Shown: in pieces, positions 41,450-52,639 of the stretch | Position numbering within the stretch: position 1 is the first letter of the stretch | How the letters are laid out: every line of letters begins with the position of its first letter | Assembly: GCA_963575745.1 (NCBI GenBank) | Contig: CAUYUJ010000891.1 | Span: 698,165-762,164 of the forward strand | Source of the DNA: Prorocentrum cordatum | Lineage: Eukaryota; Sar; Dinophyceae; Prorocentrales; Prorocentraceae | DNA: 64,000 bases | Direction: 5' to 3' | Notes under the pieces: model-generated | Database searches by the model: none | What the model saw: the letters and a program-made list of their open reading frames with translations, nothing else | What the model was told of the DNA's origin: nothing | Translations under genes and position numbers: made by a program

Positions 41450-44400
41450 ATGTCGCGTGCGCGTTGTCGCGCGCGCGTGCCGAAATCCTTCGAACACCTC
41501 TGGTGTCGTAAAGATTAAACATGGTCGACCCACGAACCCGGAAAGGAATATAGAAAGGTAAGGCATTGCAACATTTCAAAGACACCTGATTGGGCGACGG
41601 GCACATGCAATGCTGAATGTATCGATGATGATGTACTGTGCCGAGGGCTGTGCTGTGCTATGCCGTGCTGAACTGCGATGTGCCATGCCGCGATTGTGCT
41701 CTATATAGCGTTGTGGATCGAGTCCTCCCTGGCATCCGAGTCCTCACCGGACTGTTCTGGAGCGTAAGCTCGAGCTGCCTGAGCAGATGGTAGCTGCCCC
41801 AGAACTAATCGACAGAGGGAACATGCCAGGAGGACGCACCGCGGAACGTCCCAAGGGACGCGCCAGGCGACGTGCCAGGGGACGTGCCATGGGCACGCAC
41901 CGCGGGACGTGCCAAGGGGACGCGCTATGGAACGTGCCAGTGGACGTGCCGAGGGACGTGCCAGGGGGACGCGCCGCGCGACGTGCCAGGTGGACTCGCC
42001 ACGGAACGCGCCAAGGAACGTGCCAAGGTGCATGGTTGAGTGTATCGATCTTGATGTACCGTGCCGACGGCTGTGCTGTGCTGGGCCGTGCTGAACTGCG
42101 ATGTGCCATGCCGCGATTGTGCTCTATATAGCGTTGTGGATCGAGTCCTCCCTGGCATCCGAGTCCTCACCAAACTGATCTGGAGCGTAAGCTCGAGCTG
42201 CCTGAGCAGATGGTAGCTGCCCCAGAACTAATCGACAGAGGGAACATGCCAAGAGGACGCGCCGCGGAACGTCCCAAGGGACGCGCCAGGCGACGTGCCA
42301 GGGGACGTGCCATGGGCACGCACCGCGGGACGTGCCAAGGGGACGCGCTACGGAACGTGCCAATGGACGTGCACCGCGCGACGTGCCAGGGGGACTCGCC
42401 ACGGGACGCTCCGCGGAACGTGCCAGGCAACATGCCAGGCTGCAATGCTAAGGGTATCGGGTATCGATATTGATGTACCGTGCCGAGGGCTGTGCTGTGC
42501 CTGGGCGACCTGGACACGTGAAAACACGCGTTTCGCTCAAGACGTTGTCAGTACATCATCATGCTAGACATCCGCCTGAGCAATCTGGACACGTGCAAAC
42601 AAGCGTCTCGCTCGAGACATCCTCAACAAATGCTAATGCTAGACATCCGCCTGGGCGACCTGGACACATGAAAACAAGCCTCTGGTTCGAGACATCCTGA
42701 ACAAATCCTCATGCTAGACATCTGTCTGGGCCACCTGGAGGCGTGAAACCAAGCGTCTCGCTCGAGACATCCTCAAGACCTGGGCACGTGAAAACAAGCA
42801 ATCCACTTGAGAGATCCTCAGAATTCAGTTCCCCAGGAGAGGACAATCTATAACACAAAACAAGCGTTTCGCTCGAGACATCCTCATCAAATTCTGAAAA
42901 ACATGCGTTTTGCTCGAGACATCCTCAAAGTTTGATTCGCCGGCACTACGCGACTTCGTTATTTATCGTAAAAGAAATTCGCCGGCCCTACAGCCGTCGA
43001 ACCCGGGGGTAAACCTACTAAAAGAGAACCCTGGGCTCGAGCCCTTTCCGGGAAAAATTAAGTGTCCAAAACACATGTAATAGCACATGATTTCCCAACA
43101 CTGGTTTTTCAGAAACATAAACTTGCGCGCGCTCTTGCGAATCCTTTAGAGAACCATCGTTGTTTTCATCATGTTCAGAAAATGCTTCCAAACGGGTTTC
43201 GCGCGCGCATGTCGAAATCGTTCGAACACCCTTGCGCGCGTGCCGTCGCGAGAATATTTTTGTTGCCCCCCCCAAAAAAACGAAGTGCACGCGCGCGCGT
43301 CGTCGCGCGCGCATGCCGAAATCCGTCAAAAACTTTCGGTGTCGTAACGATGTCAAAACTCAATGTTCAAAACACATGTAAACACACAGGATTTCGCACC
43401 ATCAGTTTTCAACACAACAAAACGTGCGCTCGGGCCCTTGCGCCCTTGCTTTTTTTTTTAAAAAAAAAAAAGAAAAAAAAGAAAAAACAAAACATGATCG
43501 ACCCACGAACCCGGAAAGGAATGTAGAACTGTAACACATGGCAGCGTTTTCAAAGACACCTGATTGGGTGACTGCCAAGTTGCAATGCTGAGTGTATCGA
43601 CCTTGATGTACCGTGCCGAGGGTTGTGCTGTGCTGCGCCGTGCTGAATTGCGATGTGCCATGGCGCGATTGTGCTCTATAGCCTCGTGGATCGAGTCCTC
43701 CTTTGCATCCGAGTCCTGACCGAACTGATCTGGATCTTAAGCTCGAGCTGCCTGAACACATAGTAGCTGCCCCAGAGCTAATGGACAGGGGACCATGCCA
43801 GGAGGACGCGACGCAGAACGTTTCAAGGGACGCGCCAAGCGACGTGCCAAGGGACGTGCCATGGGGACGCACCGCGGGACGTGCCAAGGGGACGCGCTAC
43901 GGAACGTGCTGGGACAAGCGTTTCGCTCGAGACATCCTGTCAAAATCATATGAATTCCTACGCGCGAGACGTTGCACGCGCGAGACATCCTCGGAATTCC
44001 TGCGAGCGGGACGTGAAAACAAGCATTTCGCCTGAGACATCCTTTGAATTCTGGCCCCCCCCGAGGCCACCGCTCGAGACATCCTCCAATTTTGCAAAAC
44101 CAGCGTTTCGCTCGAGACATCCTCAACAAATTATGAAAAAACAAGCGTTTCGCTCGAGACATCCTGTCAAAACCCCAAGAATCCAAATACCCGCGCGCGG
44201 GACGCGGCACGCGCGAGACATCCTTGGAATTCCCAAGGGATGCGCCAGGCGACGTGCCAGGGGACGTGCCATGGGGTCGCACCGCGGGACGTGCCAAGGG
44301 GACGCGCTACGGAACGTGCCAATGGATGTGCCACGGGATGTGCCAGGGGACGCGCCACGCGACGTGCCAGGGGGACTCGCCGAGGGACGCCCCACGGAAC

Positions 44401-45330
44401 GTGCCAAGGAACGTGCCAAATTGCAATGCTGAGTGTATCGATCTTGATGTACCGTGCCGAGGGCTGTGCTGTGCTGCGCCGTGCTGAATTGCGATGTGCC
44501 ATGGCGCGATTGTGCTCTATAGCCTCGTGGATCGAGTCCTCCTTTGCATCCGAGTCCTGACCGAACTGATCTGGATCTTAAGCTCGAGCTGCCTGAACAC
44601 ATAGTAGCTGCCCCAGAGCTAATGGACAGGGGACCATGCCAGGAGGACGCGACGCAGAACGTTCAAGGGACGCGCCAAGCGACGTGCCAAGGGACGTGCC
44701 ATGGGGACGCACCGCGGGACGTGCCAAGGGGACGCGCTACGGAACGTGCTGGGGACAAGCGTTTCGCTCGAGACATCCTGTCAAAATCATCTGAATTCCT
44801 ACGCGCGGGACGCTGCACGCGCGAGACATCCTCGGAATTCCTGCGAGCGGGACGTGAAAACAAGCATTTCGCCTGAGACATCCTTTGAATTCTGGCCCCC
44901 CACGAGGCCACCGCTCGAGACATCCTCCAATTTTGCAAAACCAGCGTTTCGCTCGAGACATCCTCAACAAATTATGAAAAACAAGCGTTTCGCTCGAGAC
45001 ATCCTGTCAAAATCCCAAGAAATCCAAATACCCGCGCGCGGGACGCGGCACGCGCGAGACATCCTTGGAATTCCTGCGCGAGGGGCGCTTTTCCGTGTCG
45101 CGGTCGGCTCTGCAAAACCAGCGTGTCGCTCGAGACATCCTCAACAAATTCTGAAACCAAGCGTTTCGCCCGAGACATCCCCAACTCTGCAAAACCAGCG
45201 TCTCGCTCGAGACATCCTCAACAAATATTGAAAAACAAGCGTTTCGCTCGAGACATCCTCAAAAATAATCTCGCCGGCCCAAGTCGCAGGGGGGCCGGGG
45301 GGTTAACCTACTAAAAGAGAACCCTGGGCC
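41450..45330 (+). repeat. Complex local array of three repeat units
   Basis: Three components alternate. (i) A block with GTACCGTGCCGAGGGCTGTG, GATCGAGTCCTCC and GAGCTGCCTGA near 41633, 42057, 43609 and 44450. (ii) A degenerate 11-12 bp array of GGGACGTGCCAA/GGACGCGCC words. (iii) A roughly 40-bp unit carrying GCGTTTCGCTCGAGACATCC TCAACAAAT, from 42526 and again 43916-45265. A boundary block with CTACTAAAAGAGAACCCTGG occurs at 43013 and 45307. No gene is supported. Confidence 0.88.
43580..45075 (+). repeat. Recent tandem duplication, 841-bp offset
   Basis: Positions 43580-44235 and 44421-45075 are nearly identical over about 655 bp with a handful of substitutions and 1-bp indels. They share the blocks TTGCAATGCTGAGTGTATCG at the start and ACATCCTTGGAATTCC at the end. 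Confidence 0.9.
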
Positions 45331-45949
45331 CGCGCCCTTTCCGGGGAAAATAAATAAATAAAAAAACATAGTTTCTGTTCCAATATTTACACCGAATTGT
45401 GCCAAACGGACCTCTTGCGACGCATGCCGAAATCATTCGCACGCCCTTGCGCGCGTTCTGGGGAGGGCACGATCCGTGTGAAACAAAGCATGCGGGCCAC
45501 TCTCGCGCGTCGGCCGCGCGCGCACGTCGAACTCTTTCCAACACCTGCATCACCGACGCGGAGACGCCGTCACCGTCGTCGGCGTGATCAGCATCGGCGC
45601 CCACACTGGTCGCGCCGTCGTCGCTGCCAACATCGCCACCAGCATCGCTACTATTATCATCGTACCTACCGTTGTCGACGTTGCCATGATACCGCGCCTG
45701 CCCAAGTTGTCCACTCGCACTGAAGTGCCCGCTAGGATGTGCCCCGCGGTCAACGCCACCGCGGCCGCGTCGGCCGCGCCATACTAACTGGCCGCTGCGC
45801 GCGCGTGCTTGGGTTGGCGCGGCCGCAGAGATGCACCAGCCCACGCCAAGCACTCATCGCAACCGCCACCGCATAGGTTTTGCAAACCAAGGTGCGTGGG
45901 AGTGGATTGGATGTTTGCAAAAGCATGGGATGTGTCAACGCGTTTGTAA
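45331..45949. other. No gene seen
   Basis: Starts as a diverged continuation of the array (GCATGCCGAAATCATTCGCA), then GC-rich sequence with CATCGCC/ATCATCG words. Confidence 0.4.
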
Positions 45950-46580
45950 AAATCAACTGCACCACATAGAATGCATTACGTCGATCACAAAACCACAGCT
46001 GATGCACGATACGGGTTGCGCAACATAGGCTGCACCACGCAGAATGCACAACATAGTTTGCACCACCAACTGGGCTACACAACAATAGTTGCACAACACA
46101 GGTTGCACCACATCGGTTGCACGAGTTTGGTTTCGCGCCCCGGGCAGGCCTGCTGATCGCTGATCACAGAAATTACACCGCATACAACGCGCAACATAGA
46201 TGCACCAAACGATTCCGCAACCGATATCGGACCGCGTAGGTTGCACCACACATATGCACTACGTGTATTATGCAGCATAGGTAGAGCAACATATTTTACA
46301 CACCGCCAAATGCACAGCGTATCCATGTTTCAATATAGTAACATATGCGTTGTCGCAGTGGCAGCGGTTGTATAGCTGCTTGGTGTATGTGTGTATGGCC
46401 TTTAATCTATATATATATATATATATGTGCCATACTATAGCACACACAATCAATTCATATCATATCATATCAGAACAGATCAGATCATATCAGATCAGAT
46501 CAGATCGTATGATATCAGATCATATCATGTCATATCGTACCATATCATATCATATCAAATCATATCATATCATATAATAT
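45950..46580. repeat. TTGCACCACATAG degenerate array and CATATCAGAT array
   Basis: Positions 45950-46320 repeat TTGCACCACA/TTGCACAACATAG words of 10-13 bp. Positions 46440-46580 repeat ATCATATCAG. A TA run lies at 46409-46428. Confidence 0.85.
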
Positions 46581-47009
46581 ACCGTGTTATCTGGGGCCCA
46601 GGCACTGGGCTGGCACACGCTTCCACATCCCCTTTTTTCGGCACCGGACATTCGGACCCCCTCCCAATCATTCCCAGGGAGCACAAATGAGCGACTAGAG
46701 CGGCCCAACATTGCCCCAGGATGGCTTAAGATGGCCGAAGAACCCCCAAGAGCCCAAGAGTTCCCCAAGACTCCCCGAAAAAAGGTTCCAATATCCTCCC
46801 CACGAGGGCCCCAGATGGCCAACATTGCGCCACTCTTGTCGGAGAACTTATATTGCTAAGGCCTTACGACCGGCGCCGCCGACCCTGGAAGCTTTGGCCT
46901 TCGACAGAAATGAGAGGGAGAGAGCGGGCCATGGGCCCTGGGAGGGTAATATTTTGACCCAGGACCACCCCCTAGGACATGATTTTCAGCATATCCGCTT
47001 TTTAGGTTT
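46581..47009. other. No gene seen
   Basis: AT-moderate spacer leading into composite repeat words. Confidence 0.4.
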
Positions 47010-48890
47010 AGCCAAAGTCCAAGACTGCCCAAGAGGCCCCCAATATTTCCCCAAGACCGCCCAAGAGAACCCTAAGAGAGCCCCAAAACGGCCCCAGAGA
47101 GCCCCAGGGTGGTCCAAGAGGGGCTCAAAACGGCTTCACATGGCCCAGAGAGGGACCTACGACGGGGGATTCCAACTCACATTTCGAGCCCTCCGCCCTC
47201 AGTGGGCCCCCCAGACCGCCAGCAGGCCTCCAAGAGGCCCCCCGTTTTCCGATGATGTCTCGAGCGAAACGCTGTTTTTAAGCCCCGAAGGCCGTCCTAC
47301 TCGATAAAAAACGAGGCGGGAGGGCAATTAGATCCGGGGCCGCGGATGCCAACCCCCTCGAACTCCCCCAAGTCCAATTTCTTCCGACTAACGGACCGCA
47401 CGCTAACGCGCGCTTTCCGTCATCCGCCGCCCCCTGTTGATTCATCACAACGGGTGCCCGGCGTGCTGGACTTCTGAGGCCCTCCAGGAAGGCCCGAAGA
47501 GGCCAAAACCGTTGATTTTTTGAAGGTGTTTGAAGGATTCTGGCATTCGCGCATTTTCGGCTTTCCGACGGCCCAAGAAGGCCAAGGGGCCCCCAAGGTC
47601 GCCGCAAGATCGCCTAAGAGGCCTCCAACATGGCCCCATGACGGCCCAAGAGGCCCCTCAAGACGGCCCCGAGAGGGCAAGACAGCCCAAGAGGCCTCGA
47701 AGACGCCCAAGATGGCCTCCAAGATGGCCCAGACGGCCTCCAAGACGGCTAAGATGGCCCCAAGATGCTTCCAAGACGGCCCAAGATGCACCCAAGACGG
47801 CCTTAGGTGGGCCCAAGAGGCCGCTAAGAGGCTTCTAAGACGGGCCAAAGAGGCCTCCAAGAGGTCCTCCAGGAAGGGCCGAAGGGCCGAAGGATTTTAG
47901 CATTTGCGCATCTTCGCCCTTCCAACGGCCCAAGACGGCCCAAGAGGCCCCCAAGGTCGCCCCAAGATCGCCCAAGAGGCCTCCAAGATGGCCCCATGGC
48001 GGCCCAAGAGGCCCGCCCCAAGAGGGCCCCAAGACGCCTCCGCGACGCCCTCGATGGCCTCGAAGACGGCTAAGATGGCCCAAGATGGCCTCCAAGATGT
48101 CTCGAAGACGGCCAAGATGGCCTCCAAGACGGCGAAGATGGCCCAAAGCTGCTCTAAGACGGCCCAAGATGCACCCAAGACGGCCTTAGATGGCCCAAGA
48201 CGGCCCAATAGGCATCGAAGAGGCCTCCAAGACGGCCCCAGAGGTCTCCAAGAGGTCTTCCAGGAAGGCCCGAAGAGGCCAAAACCATTGGTTGTCCTAA
48301 GGTGTTGGAAGGATTTTGGCATTCGCGCATGTTCAGCCCTCCGACGGCCCAAGAAGGCCCAAGAGGCACCCAAGGTCGCTCGAAGATCGCCCAAGAGGCC
48401 TCCAAGATATGGTGTAAGATAGCCTCAAGATGGCCCAAGACGGCCCAAGAGGCGTCAATACGGCCCAAGAGGCCTCCAAGAGGTCCTCCAGGAGGGCCCG
48501 AAGAGGCCAAAATCATTGATGTGTCTCAGGTTTGTGAAGAATTTTGGCATGTGCCTCTTCTCTGCATTCCGACGGCTCAAGACGGCCCGAGAGGCCCCAA
48601 GAGGTCCCCAAGACGGCCCAAGAGGCCTTCAAGACGCCCAAGATGGTCTCGAAGATGGCCCAAGAGCCCTCCAAGACGTCCTCCAAGAAGGCCAGGAAGG
48701 GTCAAAATGGCCTCCAGACGGCCAAGAGGACCTTCAAAATGCCCACGTGTTCCCCGAACGCTTTCGAAACCGATTCGGGGAACACATGGTCCGATAGCTT
48801 GAAAGCCCCTCTGGCCACACCTGTCGGCCACATAAGGGCTTCCACAAGGGCGGGGGGCGGCGGAGACTTGCCGTAGGCGTCTTAGATTAA
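47010..48890 (-). repeat. Composite GGCCGTCTTGG repeat, inverted copy
   Basis: Same words as 14424-15690 but on the minus strand (CCAAGACGGCCCAAGAGGCC on plus). Interrupting modules lie at about 47470-47570, 47870-47930, 48245-48345 and 48490-48570. The end near 48770-48890 (CCGATTCGGGGAACACATGG, GCCACATAAGGGCTTCCACA, TTGCCGTAGGCGTCTTA) is the reverse complement of the start at 14424. One CTCGAG-array unit, inverted, lies at about 47248-47275. Confidence 0.85.
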
Positions 48891-48919
48891 CAAACCATGA
48901 GCCAGGCGAAGGCCTCTGA

Positions 48920-49170
48920 CGCCAAAAGTGGAGCTCCCTGCGGGGACGGCCCGTATGATGTATGTGCCGAAATGGGCGCGGGGACGCCATGCGAAGTTGC
49001 CCATTGGTGCCATAGGTGGAGCTCGTTCATTCGCGTGAGGTGCGTCCCGAAATAGGCGGGAGCATGTTGTGCGAACCTTGGCTCTGGAACTGTGGATGCT
49101 GCTCCTTGTGGAGCGCGATCCGCGCGAGGGGTGTGCCGCAATGGGAGGATTGGGCGACCTTCGTGTCAAC
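48920..49170 (-). repeat. Diverged satellite A units, inverted
   Basis: GTGGAGCTCCCTGCGGGGAC, GCCATAGGTGGAGCTCG and GTGTGCCGCAATGGGAGG match the reverse complement of the satellite A family, closest to 16985-17470. Confidence 0.5.
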
Positions 49171-49229
49171 TGGGGGCCTACGGTTTTTTGAAAGCAGCTT
49201 AGAGAGGTTTACGGGTGGCCCCCCCGTTT

Positions 49230-50150
49230 GACAAGTGTGTCACTCAATGCATGCATGCATGGACGTATGGATGGTTATTTGGTGTATGTATACTTGTGGG
49301 AAGAAATCGATCGATCGATGCCTGGATGCATACGTTCACAGGTGTTTTCCCGGCTGCTTGGATGTTTTCCCGGCTGCTTGGATGAAGATGTCTGGATGAG
49401 GGTATTCATCAATGTCAGATGATGGCATCTATGGATGAGGCATGTATGGATGAATGTATGGTTGGATGTGTGTATGGACGGACGGGTGCATGCATGTGTG
49501 CATGCACGTTTTGAGACATAGCTGAAACGTGCCAGAATCGAAGCGCGCGAATCGCGCGACGGACCCTAAGTGAGCCAATGCCTCACAATACACTTGAGGA
49601 TGAACGCTCGCACAAATCGTGGCATGCACTCATTGTGTTGAGCAAGCCCTGCGCTAGAGCTGAGGCCATTCGTGAGTACGCACATGAATGCGCTCGTGAA
49701 CTTGTTAATGCGTGCAGCCGTGACCTTGTCAGGGGCTGGCCCCTTGCTAGAATCTATATATATATATATATAGATGAAAAATCCATGGCATTCGATATAC
49801 ATATCTATGTGGATCCATATATATATATGTACACATACTATATATATGTCCAAATACATATGTGTATATGTGTGCAAATCGGTATATCTATATATATATA
49901 TATACCAATATGATTATTCCTACATGTCAACATGTGTATGGTGTTATACATGAACATATATATATATATACATATCTTTTCATGTTTATATATGTACATA
50001 TGTATGCAACTATTTCGGCATGCAGATATGTCTTTCAGCCGGTGTCGATACATACATATGCATTGGTACATCTATATGTATATGTGTGTATATATATATA
50101 TGTACATATATATACACATACATACACCTGTAAATGTATAGAGATGAATC
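49230..50150. repeat. AT-rich region of ATGG, TATA and ACATAC repeats
   Basis: ATGCATGG/GGATG words at 49236-49500, TA runs at 49752-49780, 49816-49850, 49888-49905, 49955-49975 and 50090-50120. Sharp drop in GC relative to the rest. No gene. Confidence 0.85.
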
Positions 50151-50985
50151 GCCCCCCCCCCCCCAACTCCGCGACAATTTGCGCCAAATCCCTGGCACCA
50201 CCCTCCTGGGCGTCAAAGGCAGCCCCGCCGGGAGAGCCCGAAGACGGCCCAAGACGTCCCCGGGACAGCCCAGTAGTGTTCCAGGGCTGTCCAAGCTGGC
50301 CCCTCGACGGTTCTGGAAGCCCCCAAGAGCATTCAAAAGATCGCCTCAATAAGCTTCCAAGAGCTCCAAGAGAGCTCTGGGGAAGCTCTCGAGAAGCCAC
50401 ACTCTTTGAAAACCAACCGAAAATCAATAGTTTTCTGTTTTCTCGCACTTCCGTCCCGGCATGCTTCCGAGGCTTGCGCGAGCTCCCCAGGGCTCCAAGA
50501 GAGATCCAAGAGGCCCCCAGGAGGCGTCCCGAGCGGTGCGAAGTGGCCCCAAGAGGACAGAAGAGGCCCCTCTTCACGCCCGAAGAGGCACCACCGAGGC
50601 CCCAAAGACGCTCCGAGCAGGCCCCAACGAGCTCATAGGAGCCGCCCTTGAGGCATCCAGCGCCGATGAGGGACCCGAGAGGCCTTCAAGAGTTCCCCAT
50701 GAGCTCCAGGAGAGCTCCAAGATGCCCCCGAAGCGTCCCGAGCGGCTTACGTGGGCATGCGCAAGCCTCAGAAGCGCATCGGAGGCGGAAATGTGAGAGC
50801 ACAATAATCGCACATTTTTTTGTTGTTTTGCAATGTGTTTGGCCTCTCGATTCTCGATGGCTTCCCCCGAGCTCTTGGGGGACTCTATGAGGCCTCTTGG
50901 GGCGTTCTTGGGTGCTCGTGAGGGCCTCCAGAGGTAATTCGAACAAAGGGAATTCCCTCAAATCACTGTTTTTCAAGCTCGCCCC
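50151..50985. repeat. Composite-like CCAAGAGCTCC repeat
   Basis: Words such as GCTCCAAGAGAGCTC, CCCCAAGAGG and GCCCGAAGAGGC dominate at 50200-50780, related in style to the inverted composite repeat. The remainder is spacer ending in a C16 run. Confidence 0.6.
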
Positions 50986-50994
50986 CCCCCCCCC

Positions 50995-51120
50995 CCCTCC
51001 GTTCCCTCCTGCTCCAGGCTTCGTCGTGCCCCAGACTGCGTTGCCGTTTTCCCTATCCCTCGCTGTCCATTCTCCTTGCTCTCTCTCTCTCTCTCTCTCT
51101 CCTGCTCTTGGTTCTGCTGC
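50995..51120 (+). repeat. Dispersed repeat R3 with CT tract
   Basis: GCGTTGCCGTTTTCCCTATCC and CTCGCTGTCCATTCTC align with 57613-57725. A TCTCTCTCTC tract ends the block, 20-30 bp before a leader relic. Confidence 0.7.
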
Positions 51121-51140
51121 ATCTCGCGTTCCGTTCTAGC

Positions 51141-51161
51141 CCGTAGCCATTCTGGTCCAAG
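51141..51161 (+). other. Diverged spliced-leader relic upstream of the PCP-like gene
   Basis: CCGTAGCCATTCTGGTCCAA plus G matches the dinoflagellate leader at 18 of 21 positions. It lies 58 bp before the ATG at 51220, on the same strand, after a CT tract. This marks the gene as reinserted from a trans-spliced mRNA. Confidence 0.7.
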
Positions 51162-51219
51162 ACCCCAGGGCCATTCCAGGGCGGCCAAAGGCGCGGGGAG
51201 GCCTGAGGGCCGGAGGGCG

Positions 51220-51987
51220 ATGGCGCTGCGGGGGCGGCCGCCGCGGCGGGGCCAGCTCGCCGCGCAGGCTCGGCGGGAGGCCCGGTGCGCGTGCCGCGCA
51301 GCGCTGGCCGGGCGGTTGCTGCTGCTCCTGGCGGGTGCCGCGGCCGCTTTGAGCACGCAGCGGCGCGCCGGGCGGGCCTTCCTGCCCCCGCCCGCGGCCG
51401 CGCCGCGCGCCCTGGGCCCGCGGGCTTGCACGGAGGCCTGCGCGGGCGCGGCTGCAGTGGCGGCCGCCTGGGCGCCGGCAGCGCAGGCGGCCTCCACGAA
51501 GATCGAGGATGCCGCCGTGAGGTTTGCCGAGGTCAGTTATCCCATCGTGCAGTCTCTGAGCGCGAAGGACCTCGCTCCAGTGGCAGGCAAGGCCGTGTCG
51601 GCTGCATTCACGGGCGACCTGACCAAGGTCGGCAAGGCAGCGGATGCCGTGGTGCAGGTTCTGATGGCCTGCGACCCGCCCAAGGTTGTCGCGGTCCTGA
51701 AGTCCGTGGACGTGGCCCTCCAGGCAGCGCTGAAGGACGGCGGCCTCCTGCCGCCGCTGGAAGAGGTCAAGGAGGTGTCCAGGGCAGTGGCCGACGCCCT
51801 GCAGAGCACGGAGAAGGCGAAGCTCAGGGCCCTCCTTGACACATTCGTGGCGGCAGGCCTGTCGGGGAACCCGCTGGACATCCTGGGCGTGTTCTCCGAT
51901 CCGTCGATCGCGAAGCTAAGTTTTTTCAAGGACGTCCTGGCCGCTGGCGGGGAGCTCGGCAACCTGCTCAGCGCGGCGACGGTGTGA
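51220..51987 (+). CDS. PCP-like thylakoid-lumen protein, intronless
   Basis: 255 residues to TGA at 51985-51987. The N terminus has a dinoflagellate plastid presequence: an Arg-rich start, a hydrophobic signal core (27-44), an Arg/Ser/Thr region with AFLPPP in the place of the FVAP motif (53-58), and a second hydrophobic stretch ending WAPAAQA (84-90), a typical thylakoid processing site. The mature 165 residues are helical and follow the order of one peridinin-chlorophyll protein (PCP) half: TKIEDAAVRFAEVSYPIVQS against the PCP start, VKEVSRAVADALQSTEKAKL, and a closing FFKDVLAAGG. PCP holds peridinin and chlorophyll a as a lumenal antenna. The PCP segment with the chlorophyll-contacting His pair is replaced (VLKSVDVALQA has no His), so canonical pigment binding is doubtful. 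ATG 51220 is chosen because it starts the presequence. PCP assignment is by pattern recall only; a different four-helix lumenal protein is possible. Confidence 0.65.
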   Translation: MALRGRPPRRGQLAAQARREARCACRAALAGRLLLLLAGAAAALSTQRRAGRAFLPPPAAAPRALGPRACTEACAGAAAVAAAWAPAAQAASTKIEDAAVRFAEVSYPIVQSLSAKDLAPVAGKAVSAAFTGDLTKVGKAADAVVQVLMACDPPKVVAVLKSVDVALQAALKDGGLLPPLEEVKEVSRAVADALQSTEKAKLRALLDTFVAAGLSGNPLDILGVFSDPSIAKLSFFKDVLAAGGELGNLLSAATV

Positions 51988-52639
51988 CTGGTTATGGCCG
52001 CCTCGCGGGCACGGTCGGGGCGACCCCAGCCCGCGCGAGGCGGGCGGGACGTGGCGCGAAGGTCGAGGGGGAACACAAAAGAGGAGGTCTTAGCCGTAAG
52101 CAGTGGGTTCGTAATCGTCGGCCAGCGAGCCGTCGAAAATGGCCTGATCTTCAAGTCATAAAAGAACACACCAGGACCGCGAGCACGTCTGGGCAAGCAT
52201 CCCCGTCGAGGTCCCCGCCCGCCCCCTCAGGTGCGGGTTGCAAACAGCACCCGCTGCATCCGGTTGCAAATCATGGGAGCCCGGCGTGCCCTGTTCATTC
52301 CGTCTCTGTAGCGCCGAATCGCGTCGATTGGCGTTTGGGAGTCGATGAGATAGCGCCGATCTGGCGTCGGTTAGCGTCGATTTAGCGTCGATTTGGCGTC
52401 GGTCTAGCGTCGATCTAGCGTCGATGAGCGTCGATTCGAAAGAGCCGGCATATTGTTGTCTTCTTCTTCTGCCCGACGCGGGCTCGATGCGGACTCGACG
52501 CGGATTCGGCGTGGACCCGAGGTGGATTCGACACGGACTCGAGGTAGATCCGACGAGACCGACGCGTATTCGGCACGGATTCGACGCGGACAGGGCCGCG
52601 GCGGGACAGACAAGGTCCCCCTAGGATGCCTCTTGGAGG
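51988..52639. repeat. 3' flank, then TAGCGTCGAT and GACGCGGATTCG repeats
   Basis: No poly(A) relic is seen after the PCP-like stop. Positions 52320-52440 repeat TTAGCGTCGAT/TTGGCGTCGGT. Positions 52480-52600 repeat GACGCGGATTCGGC-type 15-21 bp words. Confidence 0.7.

Noticed and set aside
51076-51219. Upstream ATG at 51076 for the PCP-like protein
   Set aside because: It would start in the CT tract and read through the leader relic; ATG 51220 begins a normal plastid presequence.
50973-51497. Minus-strand frame of 174 codons opposite the PCP-like gene
   Set aside because: Ala/Arg shadow of the GC-rich presequence on the other strand plus CT tract translation.
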